This document shows positions 35,701 through 45,511 of a stretch of 64,000 bases of DNA, piece by piece (position 1 is the stretch's first letter; every line of letters starts with the position of its first letter). The notes below the pieces were generated by a model. The model did not search any database, was not told the origin of the DNA, and saw nothing but the letters and a program-made list of their open reading frames with translations. Source of the DNA: Clostridium_AD sp964467165 (lineage in GTDB: Bacteria > Bacillota > Clostridia > Clostridiales > Clostridiaceae); the NCBI GenBank assembly GCA_964467165.1, contig CAYXOL010000013.1, forward strand, positions 34,264 to 98,263. The letters run 5' to 3'. The translations under genes were made by a program, and so were the position numbers.

Positions 35701-37470
35701 TGAGGAATCTCCGTAAATATCAGATATGACTCCGGTATTGATCCTTTTGTTTATAAGTGAAAGAACTCCTGCTACTATTCCATCTACATAGAAGAAGTTA
35801 CTTGGTATATTCTCTAAGGCCGACTTCCATATATACTCATAATAAGCATTAATGCCACTAGAGAGCTTCTTATTATTCAAGCACTCCTCAAGTTGGCCTA
35901 TATTATCACAATATTTAGCTTCATATATAGCAAATATTGCTGAAAGTGTATTCCCTTTTGCACTTTCTTTAATAACCTTTATAGCTACATTTGAATACTC
36001 AACAGATATGTTTGTATTAATGTTATTATATAGTTGCCTAATGTCTTCCTCATCTAGTTGTGGAACATCTACTTTTAGTACTTTTTCGTCACTTAACCAA
36101 TCTGGATATGATTTATATTCGTGTATTGGCTGGCCTGCAATTAGGAAACAAACATTCTTTGGTACTCCTTCTGGTGGTACAAGTGTTTCTAAAAAAGTAT
36201 TCTCTCCTCCTGCTCGCGCTGCGTGATCAATTCCATCTATACATATCACAGTAGTGTTACTAGTTTCACCTGCGAGTTCTTCCGATAGCCTCAATACCTC
36301 TTTTCTTAGTTCTTCTGTCGTTGATAGTAGTTCATTAGAAATTGGAACTCGGTGTTTAGCAAGTTTACCCTTTAAAAGTTCTCTCAATTGAATAAGTAAA
36401 TCTCCCCATAAAGCTCTAGGGTCACTAACCCCCTTGTCGGCAGATAAATAAAGATCACCTGCTGATAAAGGTTTAAAAGCATAAAATCTAAGCGTAATTA
36501 TTGAGTTAACCTTATTTGTAAGATGGCTTACTATATTTGTTTTGCCTGAACCGGGATCTCCAGATAAAAAAACAACTGGATACTCTCTCTTTTGCAGTAT
36601 TTCCTCTAATCTTGTTACAAAATCTACCCTTGAAGAGAAAAAGGGTTCTGTAGTAGGAACATCATGTATTCCTTTATAATTATCTGAATTTAATGCAAGC
36701 GCCTCAAGTAGGTCTTCCTTAGTTATTTCTTCTTTCTTCCTCCGAGTAGTTGTCCACTCCATCAAGGCGTAACAAAGGCTTTTATGAAGCTGGACAGCCA
36801 CACGAGAATCAACCTTAAAGTAAGAAGCAATTTTTTCTCCAATTGAGCTGATTATTTCGTCTAAGTCTTCTTGATTAGCCTTTATATCAAAGCTTTTTAG
36901 GAAGTTAATTTTTTGCACATCATCAAGATCATTTAATTCATTTAACCATTCATTCCATGCAGATTCCCATTCCTTTTTAACAACAATCTCCTGTAACTTA
37001 GACGCATTACTTATTTTTTCCTTAATATATGGCCAAAATTTTTCTAATGCTGGCCTTTCATAAGGTTCAGACCCGGAATCTTTAACATTGTACTTTCTTA
37101 CTCCTATATTTCTATTAGTAAATAGAACTGCATTACACTTTTTATATTCCTTTGAAGCCCTTATCCAATCAGAAGAAAACTGGTGCAAGTATGAACCTTT
37201 ATTGTCTTCCTTGTTATTTTCCTTTTTTACCATGTCAGAAAATGTTAATGAATCATTTTCCCTTGTATGCTTTATTTGAATACATTCTGCATCACCACTA
37301 AGATAATTTACTACTACATCATCAAGACCTTGAAGCTTTGAAGCCTGAAGAACAACAGATTTTATATTGGCATCCACATATAGTAAATCAAGCGCATGTA
37401 CTAATCCTACTGACCACTCATACCAAAATGGATCTGCCATCCCTGCAGTTAAATTATTTACCTTGTTCAT
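32770..37470 (-). CDS. Avs-like STAND ATPase with N-terminal PD-(D/E)xK nuclease
   Basis: A 1566-residue protein. Residues 1-150 look like a DUF4297/Cap4-type nuclease: D50-D51, then E62-x-x-Q65-x-K67 (GLDDVVVNY, AECIQIKHTR). A STAND-type ATPase follows, with Walker A GDPGSGKT at 304-311, Walker B VICIDGID near 430 and the downstream FLIAGQPIHEY. From about residue 620 to the end the protein is helical, repeat-like and probably the sensor. Nuclease, STAND ATPase and long helical sensor is the layout of Avs antiviral proteins, which assemble on a phage protein and degrade DNA. It is a stand-alone gene with a GGAGG site. Confidence 0.8.
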   Translation of the reverse strand: MNKVNNLTAGMADPFWYEWSVGLVHALDLLYVDANIKSVVLQASKLQGLDDVVVNYLSGDAECIQIKHTRENDSLTFSDMVKKENNKEDNKGSYLHQFSSDWIRASKEYKKCNAVLFTNRNIGVRKYNVKDSGSEPYERPALEKFWPYIKEKISNASKLQEIVVKKEWESAWNEWLNELNDLDDVQKINFLKSFDIKANQEDLDEIISSIGEKIASYFKVDSRVAVQLHKSLCYALMEWTTTRRKKEEITKEDLLEALALNSDNYKGIHDVPTTEPFFSSRVDFVTRLEEILQKREYPVVFLSGDPGSGKTNIVSHLTNKVNSIITLRFYAFKPLSAGDLYLSADKGVSDPRALWGDLLIQLRELLKGKLAKHRVPISNELLSTTEELRKEVLRLSEELAGETSNTTVICIDGIDHAARAGGENTFLETLVPPEGVPKNVCFLIAGQPIHEYKSYPDWLSDEKVLKVDVPQLDEEDIRQLYNNINTNISVEYSNVAIKVIKESAKGNTLSAIFAIYEAKYCDNIGQLEECLNNKKLSSGINAYYEYIWKSALENIPSNFFYVDGIVAGVLSLINKRINTGVISDIYGDSSINENAWKRILQKLYPVVIEEDGDFRVFHNDVRIYLEKYLRKNLSTFIEVASKIADYYIYKSTDAISRHELVFGLLKYAKKTKDYIRVFTKEYVTEAIKIARPMEELIEQLEETLESIIDIDDYKRIINFSCAVSTLHQFIQSLQWADRVYKPDIPLPDVLNSERKVVHKSLLTLEAFVSMFADVQLLIEHEKTERAGYILEKWLSNLTPEEIIDILIENHQLLEEGEANGLSESLEHILEKWGRFCQYTGINYEIMVDTEKPSEFQKQARLFFAKGWLDEGQNFTRDEDVIQTVDGINFGFKDDIESFIAAIMEANNVDMVKKLTNKYEEREFSTAFNVKLAAWAISNFKEAEYEVLIDDIGAKGFYYVKELRDMSDRDVFPIYALIAFILSYKECSFEKINELYFDVFKQGKSKEKEREYHAAYCLVSVSVYLGYINKCISKKQASEKISIASYQRNVMFLLNENNLIGRIEIGGNKAEEYLLNHYINIANNIGQEFSDALQTVLLERAHNYKNIRHLDIYWTFLRRLGKLKVLEGIFDYWMSEDGVVWDQEIAEMTEIADGFIIKACELGWTEKAEKAKNILKQKSIGYVGSKEYSLYTPLQWYKRIDMMTKGYWDSLGLHLLNISQNASELGDNRAAVSIDSAVAASAGREGCQSLWRFAKLTNKWDKQWVQTIFDGVISALENNLFSVEELTTIWELATRIFFVYDSDDRYDTDNNFRKIYITDIKEGILLAAKRLDYYNIEDNLEEISEYEYGLERVGKETHSYIIPTRWFDSDVTNKKVVGNLADDIKKMTCEEAKRYVIEQFITKRSSFRWDFVVELIQKYKNEKPEEIKECVAEMYELLMQRKDAYSWDWDGANRGFEAVFPYLDEEKIKVILSKLVMDYFAYETSGDEIRVNHINSDLENFLYCYYETLPLEDSVNALKLILEMHAGWLTGNGTLPLKTYYTNNDELDIPLNWIDFCNKIREKIYYL

Positions 37471-37774
37471 AGGTATTCCTCCTTTGGTAATTATAACATT
37501 TTATCAAAATTCAACTACTTTACTCTTTATATTAAACTTCATTATAGACAAAATTCTCATTTTTTCATAACATTAACTCTAATACCAATATTCAATAAAT
37601 AAATTTAGTTTCCTTTAAATTTTGTATGAAATAATAAAAAACCAAGATATAGCTCCCAGAGTATATTGACTAATCTTTAATTCTAAAAAGCACTGTAGTT
37701 TGTATAGACTTAAGCATTCTAATCTCTCACCTATATTTAAATCCATAAAAAAAAGAGCATATCTGCTCCTTAAA
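37471..37774. other. Non-coding stretch with one terminator
   Basis: The promoter region of the Avs-like gene lies at the left; at 37746-37768 a small hairpin (GAGCA/TGCTC) with a T run ends the DUF3006 gene on the minus strand. Confidence 0.55.
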
Positions 37775-37984
37775 TTATTCCCACAAATCTTTAGTAAGTT
37801 CCTCTATTTCTTTTTTTCTTGTTTTAGTTTCTTCAAGATCTATTGTTATGTCACTAGTTATATTAAGAACATCTCCCTCTTTAGCTGTAATAGGGATTTT
37901 AGATTTTTCAATATCTAACATTTGCCTGTCTTCCTTTTCGCATACTGCAAAATTGCCTTCAAATCTATCAATAATTACTTTCAT
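37775..37984 (-). CDS. DUF3006-family protein
   Basis: A 69-residue soluble protein with the DUF3006 pattern: MKVIIDRFEGNFAVCE, then the acidic linker and IPITAKEGDVLNI. Genes of this family usually sit next to secreted ComEC-like metallo-beta-lactamase hydrolases, as here (9-base gap), and are thought to work with them. Function unknown. Terminated by the hairpin at 37746. Confidence 0.8.
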   Translation of the reverse strand: MKVIIDRFEGNFAVCEKEDRQMLDIEKSKIPITAKEGDVLNITSDITIDLEETKTRKKEIEELTKDLWE

Positions 37985-37993
37985 AAATTCCTC

Positions 37994-39264
37994 CTATTGT
38001 GGTGGGTGACATTTACTACATGGACCTAATCCTTCTGCTTTTGCATCACTTAAACTTATTGGAATTTTACTTTTACTTAAAGATGAACATCCATCTGCAT
38101 GATATTTACTTCCAGTCTTAGTAGTATATACAGTTACACTTTGATTTTTACTTGGTGTAGTTGGACTAGGAGCTGGTTTAGAAGCGGGAACTGGTACTAT
38201 CACAGGTTTAGCTGTTGTACTTCCTGTAGCTCCTGAGACTATGCCATTATAACTACCTGGCTTAGTACTAAAGCTTACTTCATTACCATTACTTGTAGCT
38301 ACTATAGTACCATTCTCATCGGTTCTATAAACGGGTATACCCTTTGCCTTTAATCTATTCATAGTATCTTGTGTAGGATGTCCATAGCTATTTCCTTTGC
38401 CGACGCTTATTACAGCATATTTAGGATTCACCTTGTCTAAGAAACTTTGTCCTGTAGAAGATCTGCTTCCATGATGCCCTACTTTAAGTACTGTTGCCGA
38501 TAAATCTAGCCCATTTGATAACATTTGACTTTCTGAAACAGCTTCTGCATCTCCGGTTAATAAAAATGATGTACTTCCAAAAGTAACTTTTACAACTATA
38601 GAGTAATCATTTGGATCTTCATATCCTGTTCCATTAGGTGCTAATATTGTAATAGTTGCATCGCCTATCTTAAATGTACTACCTACTGTTGGAGTTGTTA
38701 ATTTTAGTCCTTTATTCTTGACTGCATTTACAAAGTCTTTAAAAGTATTAGTAGTTGATGTCTGTTTTGGGAAGAATACTTTTCCTACTTTAAATGAATT
38801 GATAATATAATCCATACTTCCGATGTGGTCCTCATGTGTACATGAGTTCCGATTACGACATCAAGAGATTTAACTCCTTGACTATCCAGATAATTTTTAA
38901 TAACTTTAGCATCACCGTTATTTCCCGCATCAATAAGCATACTTGAGTTGCCTTGTTGTACTAATATACTATCTGCCTGGCCTACGTCTATAAAATGAAC
39001 TTTAAGCTCCCCCGTTACAGCTTTATTATTACTAACCGATGCTGTATTTTCCTTCTGTTTAGGTACTTCTTTAGGTTCTACTTCTTTAGGTACTGTCTTA
39101 TTTGCTTCTGTTTGTTGGGGTGACACTGTTGGCGTGGTATTTTTCTGTTCTTGTTGAATCGCAACCTTTGGTGTGGTATTTTCAGATGCACTTGAGCAGC
39201 CAGTTAAGCTGAATATAAGCATTAATCCCAAAACAAAACTTAGATTCTTTTTCATATTTCTCAT
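37994..39264 (-). pseudogene. ComEC-like metallo-beta-lactamase lipoprotein, frameshifted
   Basis: A secreted hydrolase split into two frames. The first (39264-38785) has a lipoprotein signal (LIFSLTGCSS), a spacer and the start of the fold (VHFIDVGQADSILV, VVIGTH). The second (from 38815) has LLTGDAE, LKVGHHGSRSS and a C-terminal cysteine motif (YHADGCSSL, PCSKCHPP). Removing two bases near 38834-38835 restores THVHEDHIG, the metal-binding H-x-H-x-D-H site, so the lesion falls inside the active site. Either an inactivated gene or an assembly error. Confidence 0.85.
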
Positions 39265-39318
39265 GCTAATCCCCTTAGATCATATTATTTCACTTCCATT
39301 ATTTCTTGAATTAAGCCT

Positions 39319-40023
39319 CTATGTTTCTATTAAATATTTAGTCATTTCTATATCATTCATAATTATTTCAGAAATTTCCTCTGCAATATAATTTAAATAG
39401 CTTATATAATTATCTCTCTTATCTTTAGGAATGAATTCATTTGTTTTTTGAAAATGTAAGTTTGAGGAGTTATGTAAAATAGGCAATATTAAAATATTGT
39501 CGCCTTTTTTATATTCTCTTATTCCTTGTTGAAAAAATTGTCCTAGTTTACCTATCTTAAATCGTGTACCACTACTTTTATAAAACTTATTTTCTCCTGG
39601 ATGATACTTTTCAAATAGTGATCTTACAGCAAAATATGAGAAGTCTCCCATACAGAGAATTAATCTATATTTTGTCTTATTGTTATTATCAAATATTTCA
39701 TTACTTAAGTTTTTAAGTACTATACTATAATTTCTATTTAGTGGATCAAGTCCACTTTTATCATCGGGATTATTTATAGCATTTACAAATCTGAAAATGT
39801 CCTCTTTATTATTTGAATCACTAGGTAACTTGAGTTTATATTTTTTTATTAAATATTCATTAATATAATACTTTAAAGGAACTATGATGCTGTTATATGT
39901 TACTCCTCTTCTATCTAATATTTCTAAAAGTTTATCTTGTGTTGTCTCTTTCTCTGGTAAAGAATCCCCTACAATTAATACCGGTGAGTCTTTTGGCCCC
40001 CTTGCACATAAATCTTCTCTCAT
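39319..40023 (-). CDS. Hypothetical protein, possibly uracil-DNA-glycosylase fold
   Basis: A 234-residue protein. The beginning (SPVLIVGDSLPEKET) and the late block (ILILPILHNSSNLHF) resemble motifs 1 and 3 of uracil-DNA glycosylases in spacing and character, but the catalytic residues are not clearly present. I do not claim the activity. It lies alone between the ComEC-like gene and the HEPN-like gene, transcribed on the same strand. Confidence 0.5.
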   Translation of the reverse strand: MREDLCARGPKDSPVLIVGDSLPEKETTQDKLLEILDRRGVTYNSIIVPLKYYINEYLIKKYKLKLPSDSNNKEDIFRFVNAINNPDDKSGLDPLNRNYSIVLKNLSNEIFDNNNKTKYRLILCMGDFSYFAVRSLFEKYHPGENKFYKSSGTRFKIGKLGQFFQQGIREYKKGDNILILPILHNSSNLHFQKTNEFIPKDKRDNYISYLNYIAEEISEIIMNDIEMTKYLIET

Positions 40024-40208
40024 AATAGCCCCCTTTTTTCTTTACAAATTGGTATCATCTTAAGTTCTGAATTGAATCGTTCAAAACCTTAGATATCTCT
40101 ACTCTTATGCCCTTAATATCCTTCAATACTTGGCTACAGAAATCAACTCTATAACTTCACCAGCCTAGAAATATGACCTGCAAACAGAATTTTGTTATAG
40201 AAGAATCC

Positions 40209-41459
40209 CTACTTAACTAGGTATTCTTTTATAACACTTCTTATACAATATCCTGTATATTCTCTTAAATTTATTAATGGAATGTCACTTGATACTTTGC
40301 AACCACTCGAGTGATTATAATCTAACTGTGGAATAGATATACCTGTATATGTATGTTCTAGTATTTCACCCTCATGTAGAAATTTAGACCTACTGCTATA
40401 GTAGCTATGTATTTGTTTAGCTAATTGATCTGGAAAGTATTTGCGAAGTAAATCTCTAACTCTAGCTGATATACCATACATAAATTGATTACAATTTTTA
40501 CATCTGTGAGCGTCATTATCAAATACAATTGATGATATCACCTCTAATGCAGAAATATAGGATACCGTTGCTATTTCCTCGATATTAGCATTTACTTCTC
40601 TTGCAGAAAACAACCGCTGATCTCTAGGAGAAAAATTTATTGTATAAATATCCACCTCTTCTGTTTGTTCAGGTTCATGATAAATGTATAAATCGTTTAT
40701 TTGTGCATCAAATTTTCTAGCTGCATGGAAATGCATAGAAGCATTTATAAGTTTTTTAATATTACCTTCCTCTTTGTCACTCCTTATAACTCTATCTATA
40801 ATTTCCTTACCATACTTTGTAAGAATAAACTCACTATTTTGAATGGGATGTCCATCAATAAACCCTTCGTCCTCATAAAACATTTCCTTTTCTTTATGTG
40901 TAACAGGATTCGAAGGCTGCTTACAGAAACTAAAAGGTGCATTTGTTAATACTGAAAGCAAATCCAATACTTTTGTCATTTTTGATTGGCAAATGAACTT
41001 TGCATCATTATCACCAAATGCTTTTACTCCTAATGTAAATGATGACAATCCGTTTCCATAAGAACTTATACTAAAAAAATCCGAGTTATAGTTTGAAATT
41101 GAATTGTAAGACGATATTGTAGCATTTAAGCACTTTATTTCTGGTGTTTTAAAGCTAATTACTGTTTCTTTTATAATTTCTTGAAATTTTTCTTTTATCT
41201 CCTGAGATACTTCCTTATTATTTAATTCGAGAAATTCCATTTTATTAATAACAGCCTTTTTTTTATAATGTACATATACCGAAAAACAACTTGGCAAATC
41301 TATATCCATATTTCCTAAAAAGATAATATGTTTACTACTATCTTTATAAGGCGTATATTGCCATACGCACTTTCCATACTCTTTTGAGATATTAGCCCAT
41401 AAGGCTCTTAAAAATATATTAGAATCATAAATATCCTCAAATATTAAATCTACGATCAT
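40209..41459 (-). CDS. Large hypothetical protein with HEPN-like C-terminus
   Basis: A 416-residue protein. The first 300 residues are unassigned. Near residue 330 a zinc-knuckle-like CKNCNQF is followed by ISARVRDLLRKYF and YYSSRSKFLHEGE. The last block, R-x4-H after an aromatic pair, is the pattern of HEPN domains of the ApeA type, which are RNases in abortive infection systems. With 300 uncharacterised residues in front, it may be a stand-alone defence gene (inference). A GGAGG site precedes the ATG. Confidence 0.6.
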   Translation of the reverse strand: MIVDLIFEDIYDSNIFLRALWANISKEYGKCVWQYTPYKDSSKHIIFLGNMDIDLPSCFSVYVHYKKKAVINKMEFLELNNKEVSQEIKEKFQEIIKETVISFKTPEIKCLNATISSYNSISNYNSDFFSISSYGNGLSSFTLGVKAFGDNDAKFICQSKMTKVLDLLSVLTNAPFSFCKQPSNPVTHKEKEMFYEDEGFIDGHPIQNSEFILTKYGKEIIDRVIRSDKEEGNIKKLINASMHFHAARKFDAQINDLYIYHEPEQTEEVDIYTINFSPRDQRLFSAREVNANIEEIATVSYISALEVISSIVFDNDAHRCKNCNQFMYGISARVRDLLRKYFPDQLAKQIHSYYSSRSKFLHEGEILEHTYTGISIPQLDYNHSSGCKVSSDIPLINLREYTGYCIRSVIKEYLVK

Positions 41460-41604
41460 CTGTTTTCCTCCTTTTGATAAGACCTAAATATAACTCTATA
41501 TTTACGACACTCATTAATAAAGTACTCATTTTTTTGAGCCTCATATTGTAGTCTTTATCTAATGTACTTAAATTCCTTAATTGTGTAGTACAACCTATTG
41601 CCAT

Positions 41605-41921
41605 CTTTAACATACTAATTCAACGTAAATCTTTCTTTCCCTGCAATATTTGTAAAATAGGTAAAATTAAAACTCCAGGGTTACCCCAGAGCCTCATTAA
41701 CTATTCTTTAACTTTATAAATATTACTTCACTTCAGTTCTTGTCGCCTAATACCCTTACTTTATCCTTATTAAACTTTCATCACATTATATAATATACTC
41801 CAAATAACATGGGATATATTTATAAGTCCATAAAATATTAAGCACCCATTAATGATAATATTTGACCGGTATAGTTGTTTTTCTGTGGCATCTTTCATTC
41901 TTTGATATACCCACAACAATA
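41605..41921 (-). repeat. Duplicated segment, intact copy
   Basis: Matches 24886-25207 with substitutions and small gaps. It covers the 3' part of the DUF5658 gene and its downstream region. The direction relative to the flanking genes is the same in both copies. Confidence 0.7.
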
Positions 41922-42135
41922 GTAAAAATGGAATTACTACCTTAATTATAATACATATTAATTGACTATTGTTTACAAGTGGTGCCATAACAGCATTAGC
42001 TTCTAAGAACATCCCTGTGTTGACTAAAAAAATTGTAAATATAATATCTGTTACATTCATTATGTAAATCGCAATTAATTTCTTCCTTATTGAATAAAAA
42101 TCTCCTGTTTTTATTACAGCAATAATAAAAGACAT
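41770..42135 (-). CDS. DUF5658-like small membrane protein
   Basis: A 121-residue protein with about three or four membrane segments (KLIAIYIMNVTDIIFTIFLV, ICIIIKVVIPFLLLLWVY, CLIFYGLINISHVIWSIL) and the N-D-x-x-F/T pattern of DUF5658 proteins. Function unknown. I start at the ATG at 42135 behind AGAGGTGAT; a GTG at 42144 is less likely. A broken second copy lies at 24886-25207. Confidence 0.7.
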   Translation of the reverse strand: MSFIIAVIKTGDFYSIRKKLIAIYIMNVTDIIFTIFLVNTGMFLEANAVMAPLVNNSQLICIIIKVVIPFLLLLWVYQRMKDATEKQLYRSNIIINGCLIFYGLINISHVIWSILYNVMKV

Positions 42136-42237
42136 TTCCATCACCTCTATTAAAAGTGTTGACCATGTCTCTACGCTTTAAACCTAATTCCCCTTAAATT
42201 ATATCTTACAATCCTGAAATATCAAAAGTACCCTCCT

Positions 42238-43487
42238 TTATAAAATAGAACTCATCATAGGATAGTCATCAGCTCCTATACCACCACACATTGCATTTAA
42301 GCCTGAATGAATAAAACATGACTTAACAATTGACCCCGAGCCGTATTTCAATCTAATTGCATCAACTGTTTTATTTATTTCTCTATCCTTTTCATAATTA
42401 AAATTATCAAGTAAAGAACATTGATAAAAATCATTATTACAAAAATCGGTTATACTGACCCCTAAATGTCTTATTGGATTACCTTTCCAAACATTATCGA
42501 ATAGGTAGCAAACTACCTCATATAATCTACGAGTAGAGTCAGTTGATACTACTAATTTTTTTTGACGAGAATAAGAAATTAAATCACTTCCTCTGATGCT
42601 TACGCTTACTACATTGCAGCAGTTCTGAGAATCCCTTAACCTCATAGCTACCGTTTCACACAGGGATAACAACACCTTATGAGCTGTATTACCATCTTCC
42701 ACGTCAAAAGCTATAGTTGTAGAGTTTCCTATACCCTTCATTTCAATATAATTACTTTTTCTGACTGCAGAATATTCTATTCCATTAGCGTAGTTCCATA
42801 TCAATTGCCCATGACTCTTTAATTTATACTTTATAATTTCCAAATCATAATTTGCTAAGTCACCAATTGTATTAATATTTAAACTATGAAGCTTTGGAGC
42901 TGAAGCTCTGCCTACCATAAATAAGTCTTCTACTGGTAATGGCCACATTTTTTTTCTATTTCATGAGGAAATAAGGTATGGATCATATCTGGCTTCTTAA
43001 AATCTGATGCTACTTTAGCTAGCAATTTATTATTCGATATTCCTATGTTTACTGTAAAACCAAGTTCCTTTTTTATTCTGCCCCTTATAATATCTGCGAG
43101 CTCCATATAGTCTGGATATAAATGCGCCATGTTAGAAAAGTCTAGAAAGCTTTCGTCTACACTGAATCTTTGAATTTGTGGTGTATATTCCTGAAAAATC
43201 TGATTCATAGCCGAGCTACATTTCATATATAATGAATATCTAGGTGGCACAATAATTAAACTAGCACACTTTGCCCTAGCATTATATAAAGTTTCTCCTG
43301 TTTTAATATTAAATTTTTTAGCAGGTATTGATTTAGTTAAAACAATGCCATGTCTGCTTTCCTCGTCTCCACCTACTACAGATGGTATAGTTCTAAGATC
43401 TAATTTCTCTCCTTGTTGCAGTCTGTATGTTGCTTCCCAAGAAAGGTAAGCACTATTTGCATCTATATGAAATATTAGTCTACTCAT
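42238..43487 (-). pseudogene. Y-family DNA polymerase (UmuC/DinB type), frameshifted at an A run
   Basis: A translesion polymerase in two frames. The first (43487-42930) has the catalytic start IFHIDANSAYLSWEA, the SVDESFLDFS metal site and NIGISNNKLLAKVASD. The second (from 42948) resumes at MWPLPVEDLFMVG and has the thumb and little-finger domains. At the junction eight T's (42948-42955; A's on the coding strand) stand where nine would restore EKKMWPLP. Loss of one base in the run explains the break; slippage during transcription or translation, or a read error, could also bridge it. Confidence 0.88.
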
Positions 43488-43700
43488 AAATTCCTTCCTT
43501 TCTGCTAAGATTCATATTTAAGTACTAGAACACCAGTTCGTAATTATTATATCCTATCTCTTTATTTTTTAGAAGTAATTTCATTTACCAAATTAGGACA
43601 TTATTTTAGTGCTTGCATATAATTAACAAAATCTAATGATTCATAGTAAATAAATATCGTTATGGTTATACTAATAAAAAAATACAGAGAGGTGTTAATA

Positions 43701-44505
43701 ATGGCTGTAGCTCATAAAACAGTAATATCATTTGGTCTTGTTGCTATTCCAATATCAATGTACACAGCGACACAAGACAACGATATACATTTTAACCAAT
43801 TACACAGAGATGATAATTCGAGGATAAAATATAAAAAGACTTGCAGTCACTGTGGTAAAGAGGTTATAACTAAAGATCTTATCAAAGGCTATGAATACGA
43901 TAAAGAACATTACGTAGTTGTAACAGATGATGATTTGGAAAAAATCAAAACTGAAAAAGAAAAATCCATACAAATACTACACTTTTCACAATTGAATCAA
44001 ATATCACCAATTTATTATGATAAGACATATCAGGCTACTCCTCAGGCAGGTGGAGATAAAGCTTTTGAACTTCTGCGTGCAGCGCTTATGTCCAAGCAAA
44101 AAATTGCAATAGGCAAAACTGTAATGGGAACTAAAGAGACTTTACTTGCTATAATTCCACGCGAAGATGGAATATTAATTTCTACTATGTTCAGACGAAA
44201 TTAAGGGTCTTGTAAAATCTTATAATAAACCGGATATAGTGGATGCTGAGCTTACGATGGCAAAAGCTCTAATTAATTCTATGATTACACCTTTTGAGCC
44301 ATCAACATATAAGGATGAGTACCAGGTGAAGCTACGTGAACTACTAGAAACAAAAATAGCTGGTAAAGAGATTGTTGCCTCTAAGTCAGAATCTCCTGAT
44401 AATATTATTAATCTTATGGATGCATTAAAGGCTAGCATTGAACAAAATAAAGCTAAAGAAACACCGAAGCCTAAGACAAAACGTAAAACGCCAAAAGGCG
44501 CATAA
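43701..44505 (+). pseudogene. ku: Bacterial Ku protein (NHEJ), frameshifted
   Basis: Ku holds broken DNA ends for ligase. The first frame (start at the ATG at 43701 after AGAGAGGTG) covers VISFGLVAIPISMY, the C-x2-C pair of SHCGKEV and PIYYDKTYQATPQAGGDKAF up to ISTMF. It then shifts near 44196-44205, and the second frame continues EIKGLVKSYNKPDIVDAELT to a lysine-rich tail (TPKPKTKRKTPKGA). A short deletion near the junction probably caused the shift. Its stop codon overlaps the ligase start by one base. Confidence 0.85.
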
Positions 44506-45452
44506 TGGATCTGTTCGAGAGTAAAAACATTAAGCCGATGTTGATTGGTAAGATGCAAGAGGCGTTTGATAGTCCTGATTATATCTATGAGTTAAAGCTA
44601 GATGGAGAAAGATGTATAGCTTACCTAGATAAAGGCGTCACTTAACTGCGCAACAAACGGAATATAAAAATGCTTGTAAAGGTACCAGAACTCTCAAATA
44701 TACACAAGCAAGTGAAACACCGTTGCATTTTAGATGGTGAATTAATCGTTATTAAAGATGGTAAGCCAGACTTTTATGAAATCCAGTGGCGATCCTTGAT
44801 GTCAAACACTTTTAAAATTCAGCTTGCATCAGCTAGGTTACCAGCCAGTTTTACAGCATTCGATATTCTTTATTACAAAGACCATTCGGTTACAGATTTG
44901 CCCTTGATGGAGCGTAAAAAATTACTAGAAAAAGTAGTTAAGGAAAACGAGCGCATTGCTGTTTCTCGCTATATTGAGAAACATGGGATTGAATTTTATC
45001 AACTTGCAAAACAAAATGAGCTTGAAGGTATAGTTGCTAAGAGTAAAGCTAGTAAATATTATTTTGCCAAACGCACAAAGGATTGGATTAAAATTAAATA
45101 TCTTTTAGATGATGACTTTGTAGTATGTGGTTATATTCTTAAGAGTGGCGGTGTCATTAGTATAGTCCTTGGTCAATATGTGGATAAAGAATTGATATAC
45201 AAGGGTCATGTAACTCTTGGTATTTCAACAGAAGATTTTAAGTTAATAAAATCACTTCCTAAAATAATTTCACAACCTTTTAATGAAATGCCTCTTGGAA
45301 ACGAAAATGCCATGTGGGTAGAACTTAGTCTTGTATGCACCGTGAAGTTCATGATGAGAACTGCAAATGGTTCAATGAGGCAACCAGTATTTAAAGGTCT
45401 AAGGGATGATAAAGATGTTAAGGATTGTTATGTAAAACCCATAGGAAGTTAA
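44505..45452 (+). pseudogene. ligD: ATP-dependent DNA ligase (LigD-type), internal stop
   Basis: A 315-codon ligase gene. The catalytic Lys31 lies in YELKLDGER; CILDGELIV, FTAFDILYY, LEGIVAKSKASKYYF and KDWIKIKY are the later nucleotidyltransferase motifs, and an OB-fold domain follows. There is no polymerase or nuclease domain. A TAA at 44643-44645 (codon 47, after DKGVT) interrupts an otherwise open frame; one base change could produce it from GAA. Without readthrough the catalytic Lys would be cut off from the rest. Co-transcribed with Ku. Confidence 0.87.
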
Positions 45453-45468
45453 CTTTTATAGATATAAC

Positions 45469-45504
45469 AAAAAACCTGTGATTTATTAATATCACAGGTT
45501 TTTT
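45469..45504 (+). terminator. Terminator after the Ku-ligase operon
   Basis: A 14-bp perfect stem (45469-45482 with 45491-45504) ending in six T's. Confidence 0.85.
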
Positions 45505-45511
45505 ATGATGC

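Noticed and set aside
35076..36254. Plus-strand frames opposite the Avs-like gene
   Set aside because: They are antisense shadows of a well-supported long coding region.
41440..41613. Short minus-strand frame between the HEPN-like and DUF5658 genes
   Set aside because: No ribosome site, runs into the next gene out of frame, and starts within a duplicated segment.
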